From Oscillospiraceae bacterium (lineage in GTDB: Bacteria; Bacillota; Clostridia; Oscillospirales; Oscillospiraceae): DNA of 64,000 nucleotides. Each line of letters begins with the position of its first letter. Position 1 is the stretch's first letter. The notes beneath the pieces are model-generated. The model worked only from the letters and a program-made list of their open reading frames with translations, did no database searches and was not told the origin of the DNA. The DNA is taken from contig SVLX01000006.1 in NCBI GenBank assembly GCA_015067725.1, positions 1 to 64,000 on the forward strand, given 5' to 3'. Positions 34,556 through 41,578 of the stretch are shown one piece after another. A program made the position numbers and the translations under genes.

Positions 34556-34883
34556 GGCTGACCTCCTGACAGAACGTGGCAAAGGCTTCAGGCAGCGGCT
34601 CGCCGGAGAGCACGTCGCTGATCAGCTCCTGAGCCGCTCTTTCGGTGATGCCAATCTCACCATGCCCGGCCTGTGACCGGAGAAACTCCGCCCCTTTGGG
34701 CCACCAATGGGGCAGGGTCAGAATCCACAGGCTCAGCGCCAATGCAATCGCGCAGCGCACCATAAGACCATGCCAATAGCCCCGCTTTTTTACCACCATG
34801 GGCTTACCTTCCGGCCCCGGTGGGGAGACCTCCGTCACCTGGGCCGGTATGGCACAACTCAGCTCCTGCAGGTCATATACCAT
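34536..34883 (-). CDS. Small single-pass membrane protein upstream of SpoIVFB-like protease
   Basis: 115 residues. A cytosolic N-terminus (MVYDLQELSCAIPAQVTEVS) is followed by a basic VVKKRGYWH stretch, one membrane helix (~47-63, VRCAIALALSLWILTLP), and an ~50-residue external tail. AGGAGG lies eight bases before the ATG. It overlaps the protease gene by 20 bp and so is translationally coupled to it. The position matches SpoIVFA, the regulator of SpoIVFB, but I see no LysM or M23 domain, so the link is by context only. Confidence 0.7.
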   Translation of the reverse strand: MVYDLQELSCAIPAQVTEVSPPGPEGKPMVVKKRGYWHGLMVRCAIALALSLWILTLPHWWPKGAEFLRSQAGHGEIGITERAAQELISDVLSGEPLPEAFATFCQEVSHAGDSN

Positions 34884-34968
34884 AGCGTATCCTCCTGTTC
34901 AGATGGATTTGTACAGCCTATGACCGGGCGAGTGGGACAATGCCCGGAAAATGACCGGAAGAAACCTA

Positions 34969-34997
34969 TTGATTTATGACCGGATTTTGGGTATAAT
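34969..34997 (+). promoter_or_regulatory. Promoter of the GtrA-like gene
   Basis: -35 TTGATT (34969-34974), 17-bp spacer, consensus -10 TATAAT (34992-34997). Confidence 0.75.
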
Positions 34998-35026
34998 ATG
35001 TCTATTCATGCAGAACTGAGAAAGAG

Positions 35027-35500
35027 ATGGGTATTCCCGTGAAAGAACAACGGTTAAAGAAAGTGTTGTCCAGAGAATTTCTGGTGTATATGGTTTTCGG
35101 CATCCTGACCACCGTGGTCAACTGGGGGGTCTATCATGTGATGCTGGAGCTGATGGGTGGCTCTATGGTGCTGATCGTCAATGCCATCGCTTTTGTGGCG
35201 GCGGTGAGTGTGGCTTTCCTCACCAATAAACCCTTCGTCTTCCAGAGCCACGACTGGCATTGGAAGGTGGTCTCCAGAGAACTCTTTACCTTCGTCGGCT
35301 CCCGGATACTGACCTTCGCGCTGGAAGAAGTGGGGCTGTTCTTCTGCCAGCGGGTGTTCCGGATGGATACCTGGGAACTGCTGGACTTAAATGGCTTGGT
35401 TTATGCCAAGCTGGCGCTGTCACTGCTGATTGTCCTGCTGAACTATGCCATCAGTAAGTGGCTGGTCTTCCGGAAGTCCGCCGAAGACCAAAACCCATGA
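35027..35500 (+). CDS. GtrA family membrane protein
   Basis: 157 residues with four membrane helices in the GtrA/DPMS-like arrangement: LVYMVFGILTTVVNWGVYHVML, MVLIVNAIAFVAAVSVAFLTNKPFVFQ, ELFTFVGSRILTFALEEVGLFF, and LALSLLIVLLNYAISKWLVFR. The NKPFVFQS and KWLVFRK motifs are typical. GtrA proteins are thought to move lipid-linked sugars across the membrane during surface glycan synthesis. Start choice is uncertain: ATG 35027 has only weak SD, and GTG at 35039 has GAGATGGG upstream. Monocistronic. Confidence 0.88.
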   Translation: MGIPVKEQRLKKVLSREFLVYMVFGILTTVVNWGVYHVMLELMGGSMVLIVNAIAFVAAVSVAFLTNKPFVFQSHDWHWKVVSRELFTFVGSRILTFALEEVGLFFCQRVFRMDTWELLDLNGLVYAKLALSLLIVLLNYAISKWLVFRKSAEDQNP

Positions 35501-35511
35501 CCCAACAGCAA

Positions 35512-35547
35512 AAGGCTCACTGTCCAAAAAGACGGACGGTGAGCCTT
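35512..35547. terminator. Bidirectional terminator between gtrA-like gene and histidine kinase
   Basis: AAGGCTCAC (35512-35520) pairs with GTGAGCCTT (35539-35547), with inner GTCC/GGAC. It lies between two convergent genes; the T-tails are modest. Confidence 0.7.
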
Positions 35548-35554
35548 GACTTCG

Positions 35555-36793
35555 TTATGGGGACACAGAAGTTTTGTCTTTACCGGGATTGAGACAGGGG
35601 AGCTGGACATAGAAAGTATTGATGCCACCTTCGCTCTCGGCCCAAATCTTCCCCCCATGCACCTGGAGAATGCCCCGGGCGATGGGCAAACCAAGACCAT
35701 AACTGTGATTCATGCTCCGGGCTTTGTCCACCCGATAGAATCGCTTGAAGATGTTCTCCAAATCCTCCTTACTGATGGGGTCACCGGGATTGGACACCGA
35801 CAGCAGACAATGCCCGCCCTGCCGGGTCAGCCGAATCCCCACCGACCCGCAGTCACTGGAATACTTCTGTGCGTTGTCCAGCAGGATTTCCAGTACCTGC
35901 CGCAGATGATTCTCACTGCCGCTGACAAAAATCCCATCTTCCGTATGGACGGACAGATTCAAGTTCCGTTCAAAATATACCGGTTCAAAGGGGAGAACAC
36001 TGTCCTGCACCAGTTGCCCCAACTCCACTTCCACAAAATGGGTTTTGAGCGTACCGTTGTCCACTCTTGCCAGCTCCAGCAGACTCTCCACCAGACCCCG
36101 CATTTGGTGGGTCATGGTCAGGATATTGCTGGCGCACTGGTTGCGGGCATCCGGGCTGAGCTGCGGGGTCTGCAACAGCTCTGCATTGGTGAGAATCACA
36201 GTCAGAGGTGTCTTCAGCTCGTGGGAGGCATCGGCAACGAATTGTTTTTGCTGGCTCCATGCCTCCTCCACCGGCTTGGTACCCCACCACGCCAGGAGAA
36301 AACTCAGTCCCCAAAAGGCCAGCAGACACACGATACCAATAAACACGCAGTTGGTGATGAGTCCCCGGAGGGTAGCCTGTTCGCTGGATATGTCGGCAAA
36401 AACGATGGTGATTCCACCGGGGCCACTTTCCCGGGAAAAGCGCAGATGATGCTCGTTCAGTATGCCCACCTTTTTGGGGGAAGCCAGTGCCTCTTGTGCC
36501 ACTTTATGGAAAAAGTCGGCATCGGCCGGTTCGGAATAACTGCTGGCATAGGTATCAATATTGCCCTCCAGGTCAATCTGAAGGATGAAATAGGGGAGCT
36601 GTATCTTATTGTGGTGGTCAGGATACGGTTCTGGGCGGCGGAAATCATCAAGCAACTGCCCCATGAGTTGCAGACTGTTATGTTCCAGACTGACTTTGGT
36701 GGAGTGGTAAACAAGACCGAAAACCACACAAAGGAGAACCGTCACCACAATCATGGTGAAGCAGACAAACTGCCGCCGAAGTTTTTTCAGCAT
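35555..36793 (-). CDS. Sensor histidine kinase (first two-component system)
   Basis: 412 residues. Two membrane helices flank an extracytosolic sensor (first ~11-28, second ~145-168). HisKA with phospho-His in DASHELKTPLTVIL (about residue 190) and HATPase_c with N box LLDNAQKYS, G1-like DPISKEDLENIFKRFYRVD, and GLGLPIARGI are present. The start overlaps the response regulator stop by seven bases, so the pair is co-translated. The signal is unknown. The C-terminus meets a shared terminator with the GtrA-like gene. Confidence 0.93.
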   Translation of the reverse strand: MLKKLRRQFVCFTMIVVTVLLCVVFGLVYHSTKVSLEHNSLQLMGQLLDDFRRPEPYPDHHNKIQLPYFILQIDLEGNIDTYASSYSEPADADFFHKVAQEALASPKKVGILNEHHLRFSRESGPGGITIVFADISSEQATLRGLITNCVFIGIVCLLAFWGLSFLLAWWGTKPVEEAWSQQKQFVADASHELKTPLTVILTNAELLQTPQLSPDARNQCASNILTMTHQMRGLVESLLELARVDNGTLKTHFVEVELGQLVQDSVLPFEPVYFERNLNLSVHTEDGIFVSGSENHLRQVLEILLDNAQKYSSDCGSVGIRLTRQGGHCLLSVSNPGDPISKEDLENIFKRFYRVDKARSMNHSYGLGLPIARGILQVHGGKIWAESEGGINTFYVQLPCLNPGKDKTSVSP

Positions 36794-37464
36794 GAATCTC
36801 CGGATTCCAGATGGTAACCCATGCGCCGGATGGAGACAATGCGGATATCCGAGCCGATGGAGGCCAATTTCTTCCGCAGGAAGCCGATATAGACCTCAAC
36901 ATGGTTCTCCACGGCATTGGTTTCATAACCCCAGACCCGGGCAAGGATGGTCTCCTTAGCCAGATTCCGCTCCTTAAACAGGAACAACAGACGCATGACG
37001 TCAAATTCTCTGGCAGACAGCCGAACCCGCTTGCCCTCGCAAATCAGCATACCGGAGGCCAGATCCAGAGCAGTATTGCCGAAAGTGAGCTCATTGACCT
37101 GAGCACCCTGACGGCGGAGCAGGGCATTGATGCAAGCCAGCAGCTCCCGGCTGTCGAAGGGCTTGGTCAGATAGTAGTCCACGCCGGCATTCAGTCCTGC
37201 GACACGGTCTTCGATGTCGGATTTTGCGGTGAGCATCAGAATGGGGGTAGAGCAGCGGTTGATTCTGATCTGCCGTGTTACCTGATAGCCGTCCATGCCC
37301 GGCATCATCACATCCAGAATCAGGAGGTCATAAACGCCCAAAAGCGCATACTCCATGCCGTTTTCGCCGTCATAGACCACATCTACCTGAAATCCCTTGG
37401 ACTCCAGCAAAAATTTCAGCGAGTTGGCCAACAGCACCTCATCTTCAATTACCAGTATTTTCAT
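36787..37464 (-). CDS. OmpR/PhoB-family response regulator (first two-component system)
   Basis: 225 residues. The receiver has an acidic EDE near the N-terminus, phospho-Asp ~51 in LLILDVMMPGMDGY, and Lys in YLTKPFDSRE. A C-terminal winged helix (~125-220) ends YIGFLRKKLASIGSDIRIVSIRRMGYHLE. GGGAGG precedes ATG 37464. It leads the RR-HK operon on the minus strand. The upstream region (37465-37694) is AT-rich and carries no recognisable gene; a 60-codon open frame there has no SD or family features. Confidence 0.94.
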   Translation of the reverse strand: MKILVIEDEVLLANSLKFLLESKGFQVDVVYDGENGMEYALLGVYDLLILDVMMPGMDGYQVTRQIRINRCSTPILMLTAKSDIEDRVAGLNAGVDYYLTKPFDSRELLACINALLRRQGAQVNELTFGNTALDLASGMLICEGKRVRLSAREFDVMRLLFLFKERNLAKETILARVWGYETNAVENHVEVYIGFLRKKLASIGSDIRIVSIRRMGYHLESGDSC

Positions 37465-37694
37465 AGATATTCCTCCCGATTAGTATTCAAGGTTTCCTCA
37501 TGATATATCATAAAACACATAACTTAAACCACCATGAAAAGTAAGAAATTCCTGCAAAATTTACAAAATTTTTACGAAACAGTTACGTTTCTTTCGCACA
37601 TAGTCGTTTCTTTTATCTGCAACAGAAGCACAGCTTCTTGGTTTTTGGTACAATCACACTGCTATCCAGCCGGTAAAGGAGGAAAGCGGAGAAA

Positions 37695-37729
37695 ACAGCG
37701 CCCCAACCGGAATTGAATTGGGGCGCTGT
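37695..37729 (-). terminator. Terminator of the amidohydrolase gene
   Basis: A perfect 12-bp stem, ACAGCGCCCCAA (37695-37706) with TTGGGGCGCTGT (37718-37729); on the minus strand TTTTC follows. Confidence 0.88.
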
Positions 37730-37751
37730 GACCCGGTTTAAGTCATGGGGG

Positions 37752-38903
37752 TTAAGCCTCGTATGCCACCTTGCCCTCAACGATGGTCATGTAAGCCTCA
37801 CCGCCGATGGCCGTCAGGGGGTCAGCGGTCCAGATGACCACATCGCCATCCTTGCCGGGCTCCAGACTGCCCACACGGTCAGCAATACCAATCTGAGTGG
37901 CGGGGTTGATGGTGATGGCTCTCCAGCCTTCTTCCATATCCAGACCCTCACTGACCGCCAGACCGGCGCACATGGGCAGATACTGCAGCGGGATGACCGG
38001 GGAGTCGGTGATGATGCTGATGGGTACACCTGCGGCATGGAGCTTGGCCGGGGTGGAGAAACTCTTGTTCCGCAGCTCAGCTTTGGTCTTGTGACCCAGG
38101 CTGGGACCAACGAAGGCAGGCAGACCCTCCTGCGCCAGCTCATCGGCAATCAGAGCGCCGTCGGTGCAGTGGTCAAGGGTGATGCGGATATCAAATTCCT
38201 TGGCAATGCGGATGGCGGTGAAGATGTCGTCTGCCCGGTGGGCATGAACCTTCAGGGGAATCTCCCGCTTGATGACGGGGATCATGGCCTCCAGCTTCAT
38301 GTCGAAGTTGGGATTCTTTCCGGCTTCCTGATCTTCCATGTACCGGCGGGTTTTGAACAGCAGTTCCCGCAGAAGGGCGGCAACAGCCATGCGGGTCATG
38401 GGGCTCTTTTTCAGACCCTGTCCATAGCACCGCTTGGGATTCTCGCCAAAGGCGCACTTCATGGCAATGGGGTGACGGAGAATCATCTTGTCCACCCGGG
38501 TACCATAGAGCTTAATGGCGGCAAAAGTGCCACCGACAACGTTGGCGCTGCCGGGACCGGTGCAGGCCGTGGTCACGCCACCTTTGATGGCGGCGGGGAA
38601 GGTATCGTCCATGGGGTTGATGGAGTCAATGGCCCGGAGGTGGGGGGTGATGGGCTCAATAATTTCATTGTAGTCCATACCGGCCCAGCCGATCATTTCG
38701 TTGTCCAGACCAATGTGGCAGTGGGCATCCACCAGGCCGGGGGTGACCAGTCTGCCGCCGGCATCGATGACCCGGCAACCCTCGGGGGCGGCGATTTCCG
38801 CGCCAACGGCGATAATCTTGCCGTCATCACCAATGAGAACGCATCCGCGGTCCAGTTCAGGACCGACCATGGGTTTAATGTGACCATTTTGAATCAGAAG
38901 CAT
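37752..38903 (-). CDS. Amidohydrolase family protein
   Basis: 383 residues of the metal-dependent amidohydrolase superfamily. The N-terminal beta domain is followed by the metal motif VDAHCHIG (~65), KVHAHRADD (~225), LDHCTDG (~250) and ITDSPVIPLQ (~300), and the C-terminal strand pair GSLEPGKDGDVVIWTADPL. The motifs fit the imidazolonepropionase/dihydroorotase-like subgroup, but the true substrate (cyclic amide, ester or other) cannot be told. Start at 38903 is supported by AAAGGAGTG; the open frame further upstream is the AT-rich promoter region. Monocistronic, cytosolic. Confidence 0.88.
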   Translation of the reverse strand: MLLIQNGHIKPMVGPELDRGCVLIGDDGKIIAVGAEIAAPEGCRVIDAGGRLVTPGLVDAHCHIGLDNEMIGWAGMDYNEIIEPITPHLRAIDSINPMDDTFPAAIKGGVTTACTGPGSANVVGGTFAAIKLYGTRVDKMILRHPIAMKCAFGENPKRCYGQGLKKSPMTRMAVAALLRELLFKTRRYMEDQEAGKNPNFDMKLEAMIPVIKREIPLKVHAHRADDIFTAIRIAKEFDIRITLDHCTDGALIADELAQEGLPAFVGPSLGHKTKAELRNKSFSTPAKLHAAGVPISIITDSPVIPLQYLPMCAGLAVSEGLDMEEGWRAITINPATQIGIADRVGSLEPGKDGDVVIWTADPLTAIGGEAYMTIVEGKVAYEA

Positions 38904-39097
38904 AGAAAGACACTCCTTTGTATTTAGTATGCTTAGATTATACCGCAAATCTGATGCAAAATCTATAGCTGAACCCAAAAAACTGCGTTTTGTACAAGAA
39001 TGGGGCTCATTTTTTGTGAAAAATGGAAAAAAAGGAGACGCAAACCGGGAAAAATGAGGCAAATCCCAATTCTCCCGGCAATGTGACAAAAAAGTCA

Positions 39098-39126
39098 TTG
39101 AAATTTCGTCCCGGAAATGGTATGCT
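39098..39126 (+). promoter_or_regulatory. Promoter of the second two-component system
   Basis: -35 TTGAAA (39098-39103), 17-bp spacer, -10 TATGCT (39121-39126). GTGAC (39083) and GTCA (39094) just upstream lie 11 bp apart and may be regulator sites. Confidence 0.65.
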
Positions 39127-39146
39127 ATAAGTGAGGTGTAGAAAAC

Positions 39147-39815
39147 ATGGAACAAATACTGCTGGTGGAAGACGACAGGACGCTGATTCGTATGCTCAGT
39201 TCATTTTTAACCGGAGAAGGGTTTCGCATCACACCGGTCACCGGACAGCCGCAGGCGCTCGCCATGATGGACAGTCAGCGGTTTGATTTGGCACTGGTGG
39301 ACATATCCCTTGCCGAAGGAAATGGCTTTGCGGTCTGTTCCGCGGCAAAACAGCGGGATATACCGGTGATTTTTCTGACCGCTTCTGCCGATGAGTACAG
39401 CGTGGTCACCGGGCTGGACATGGGCGCCGATGACTATATCGCCAAACCCTTCCGTCCCCGGGAACTGGTATCCCGGATTCGCAGTGTTCTGCGCAGAACC
39501 GGTAAGCGGCAGAGCACGGTTCGCATAGGCGAACTGACGATAGACACCGACAAAGCGCAGGTCATGCGCAATGGACAGGAATTGTACCTCTCTGCGCTGG
39601 AATACCGGCTGTTGCTGGTTTTCCTCAACAACCGGGGGCAGGTGTTGACCCGAGGGAAGCTGCTGGAAGAAATCTGGGACTGCGCCGGGGACTTCGTCAG
39701 TGACAATACCCTGACGGTGTACATCAAGCGGCTCAGAGAGAAGATAGAACCTGATCCACAAGAGCCGAAGCTGATTCGTACCGTCCGTGGGCTGGGTTAC
39801 CGACTGGAGGGGTAA
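39147..39815 (+). CDS. OmpR/PhoB-family response regulator (second two-component system)
   Basis: 222 residues. The receiver starts ILLVEDDRTLIRML with phospho-Asp in FDLALVDISLAEGNG (~52) and Lys in YIAKPFRPRELV. The C-terminal winged helix ends TLTVYIKRLREKIEPDPQEPKLIRTVRGLGYRLEG. GAGGTG precedes the ATG. It is two bases before the kinase gene and directs an operon-like group RR-HK followed by an ABC exporter, a layout typical of antimicrobial-peptide sensing and resistance loci. The 11-bp GTCA repeats before the exporter are its candidate sites. Confidence 0.94.
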   Translation: MEQILLVEDDRTLIRMLSSFLTGEGFRITPVTGQPQALAMMDSQRFDLALVDISLAEGNGFAVCSAAKQRDIPVIFLTASADEYSVVTGLDMGADDYIAKPFRPRELVSRIRSVLRRTGKRQSTVRIGELTIDTDKAQVMRNGQELYLSALEYRLLLVFLNNRGQVLTRGKLLEEIWDCAGDFVSDNTLTVYIKRLREKIEPDPQEPKLIRTVRGLGYRLEG

Positions 39816-39817
39816 AT

Positions 39818-40816
39818 ATGCTGAGAAGAAACCGGGAATTGATGCTGGAGCTGGCCTGTTGCCTCATCCTTACCCTGACGGGAGTTTTTGTGGCACTTGG
39901 GGTGAGTTGGCGGACGGCTCTGCTGGTTGGCGCTCTGGGACTGAGCTTCTCAGCTATCGCTGTGGGCTTTTCCTGCTGGCGATATGGCAGGATAAAGCGG
40001 CTAAGTGGGGATTTGGAGCAACTGCTGCATGGCGGAAAACCTCTGCCCATTGAACACTATACCGAGGGCGAGCTGTCGGTTTTAGCCAGTCAGATTCAAA
40101 AAATGACCCTTCGGCTTCTGGAAAATGCTTCGGCATTGGAGAAAGACAAGAAACATCTGGCAAACTCTCTGGCGGATATCTCCCATCAGCTTAGAACACC
40201 CCTGACCGCCATGAATCTGACGGCGGCCATGCTCTCTGCCTCCGACCTGACTCAGGAGCGGCGGCAGGAGCTGACCGTGGAGCTCAAGCACCTTCTGCGG
40301 CGCACCCAGTGGCTGGTGGAGTCTCTGCTGAAGCTGTCCCGGCTGGATGCGGGTGTGGTATCCTTTGTCCGGGAGTCGGTTGGGGTCAGGGAATTGGTGC
40401 ACCGGGCGGCCATGCCCCTGAGCATTCCCATGGAGCTTCGGGAGCAACGGCTCGTCACCCAATGCGGGGAGATGGTCATGGACTGCGATCCGGTCTGGAC
40501 AGCGGAGGCTCTGGGCAATGTGCTGAAGAACGCCATGGAGCACACCCCCTCCGGCGGCACGATCACCGTCCGGGCGGAGCAAACCCCAATCTATACCCGC
40601 ATCACCGTAGAGGACACCGGACCGGGCTTTCACCGGGAAGACATCCCCCACCTGTTTGAGCGGTTTTATCAAGGGAAAGGTAACTCCGGCGCAGGTTATG
40701 GCATTGGACTTGCCCTGTCCAGAAGAATCATTGCCAGCCAGAACGGCACCATTCAGGCGGCCAATGGGGACAAGGGCGCAGTGTTTACCCTGAAGTTTTA
40801 CCGGCAAACCATATGA
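39818..40816 (+). CDS. Sensor histidine kinase (second two-component system)
   Basis: 332 residues. Two adjacent N-terminal helices (~10-28 and ~33-53) with almost no external loop, like intramembrane-sensing kinases. HisKA phospho-His lies in LADISHQLRTPLTA (~125), and HATPase_c has N box NVLKNAMEHTPSGG, DTGPGFHREDIPHLFERFYQGKG and GYGIGLALSRRI. GGAGGGG precedes the ATG. The lack of a sensor loop and the following FtsX-type exporter suggest that the transporter itself may help sense the ligand, as in Bce-type modules (inference). Confidence 0.93.
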   Translation: MLRRNRELMLELACCLILTLTGVFVALGVSWRTALLVGALGLSFSAIAVGFSCWRYGRIKRLSGDLEQLLHGGKPLPIEHYTEGELSVLASQIQKMTLRLLENASALEKDKKHLANSLADISHQLRTPLTAMNLTAAMLSASDLTQERRQELTVELKHLLRRTQWLVESLLKLSRLDAGVVSFVRESVGVRELVHRAAMPLSIPMELREQRLVTQCGEMVMDCDPVWTAEALGNVLKNAMEHTPSGGTITVRAEQTPIYTRITVEDTGPGFHREDIPHLFERFYQGKGNSGAGYGIGLALSRRIIASQNGTIQAANGDKGAVFTLKFYRQTI

Positions 40817-40820
40817 CGGT

Positions 40821-40853
40821 TTTGTCACCGGAAAGTCAGGCCGCCGTCACTTC
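40821..40853 (+). promoter_or_regulatory. Three 11-bp-spaced GTCA direct repeats before the ABC exporter
   Basis: GTCA at 40824, 40835 and 40846 in 11-bp steps (TTTGTCACCGG, AAAGTCAGGCC, GCCGTCACTTC), as expected for tandem OmpR-family binding. A TAAGAT hexamer at 40861-40866 follows 7 bp later and could be a -10 of an activated promoter. Confidence 0.6.
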
Positions 40854-40897
40854 TTTTCTGTAAGATAGAGCCATCAATCCATAAGGAGGTATTGCAT

Positions 40898-41578
40898 ATG
40901 GAAATCTTGCGTGTAGAGCATCTGACCAAAATCTACGGCACAGGGGAGAATGCGGTGCGGGCGCTGGATGATGTGTCCTTTACCGTAGAGAAGGGACAGT
41001 TTGTTGCCATTGTTGGCCCATCGGGTTCAGGCAAATCCACCTTGCTTCACATTCTAGGCGGTGTGGACAGACCCACCGACGGTATGGTCTGTCTGGAGGG
41101 GCAGGATGTCTTCCGGCAGAACGAGGACCAACTGGCCATTTTCCGGCGGCGGCAGGTGGGATTGATCTATCAGTTTTATAACCTGATTCCGGTGCTGAAC
41201 GTGACGGAGAACATCACCCTCCCGGTGCTGATGGATGGCAGACGGGTAAACCGGGAGCGGCTGGACAGTTTGCTGGACACCCTGAATCTCCGGGGCAGAG
41301 AGAAGCATCTGCCCAGTCAGCTCTCCGGCGGTCAGCAACAGCGGGTCTCCATTGGCAGAGCCCTGATGAATGACCCGGCGGTGGTTCTGGCAGACGAGCC
41401 CACAGGCAATCTGGACTCCCGAAATTCTCAGGAGATTGTGGAGCTCCTGCGCCTGTCCAATAAGCAATATGGGCAGACTCTGATTGTCATCACCCATGAC
41501 GAGTCCATCGCCCTGCAAGCTGACCGCATCCTCACCATGGAAGACGGCCGGATAACCAGAGATGAGGTGATTCGGTGA
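40898..41578 (+). CDS. ABC exporter ATP-binding protein (MacB/LolD/BceA type)
   Basis: 226 residues. Walker A GPSGSGKST (~38-46), Q-loop LIYQFYNLIP, signature LSGGQQQR, Walker B VVLADEPTGNLDSRNS and switch His ITHDESIAL are present. The TGNLDS segment is typical of the MacB/LolD/BceA group. ATG 40898 has GGAGG eight bases upstream. Its stop overlaps the permease start (GTGA). It drives a mechanotransmission-type exporter, probably for antimicrobial peptide removal or lipoprotein work. Confidence 0.95.
   Translation: MEILRVEHLTKIYGTGENAVRALDDVSFTVEKGQFVAIVGPSGSGKSTLLHILGGVDRPTDGMVCLEGQDVFRQNEDQLAIFRRRQVGLIYQFYNLIPVLNVTENITLPVLMDGRRVNRERLDSLLDTLNLRGREKHLPSQLSGGQQQRVSIGRALMNDPAVVLADEPTGNLDSRNSQEIVELLRLSNKQYGQTLIVITHDESIALQADRILTMEDGRITRDEVIR

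Noticed and set aside
37534..37716. 60-codon plus-strand frame before the amidohydrolase terminator
   Set aside because: No ribosome site or family features; it lies in an AT-rich promoter-type region upstream of the divergent response regulator.
37713..38927. 404-codon plus-strand frame opposite the amidohydrolase
   Set aside because: The minus strand encodes a protein with all amidohydrolase metal motifs and a good ribosome site. The plus-strand product has no recognisable features.
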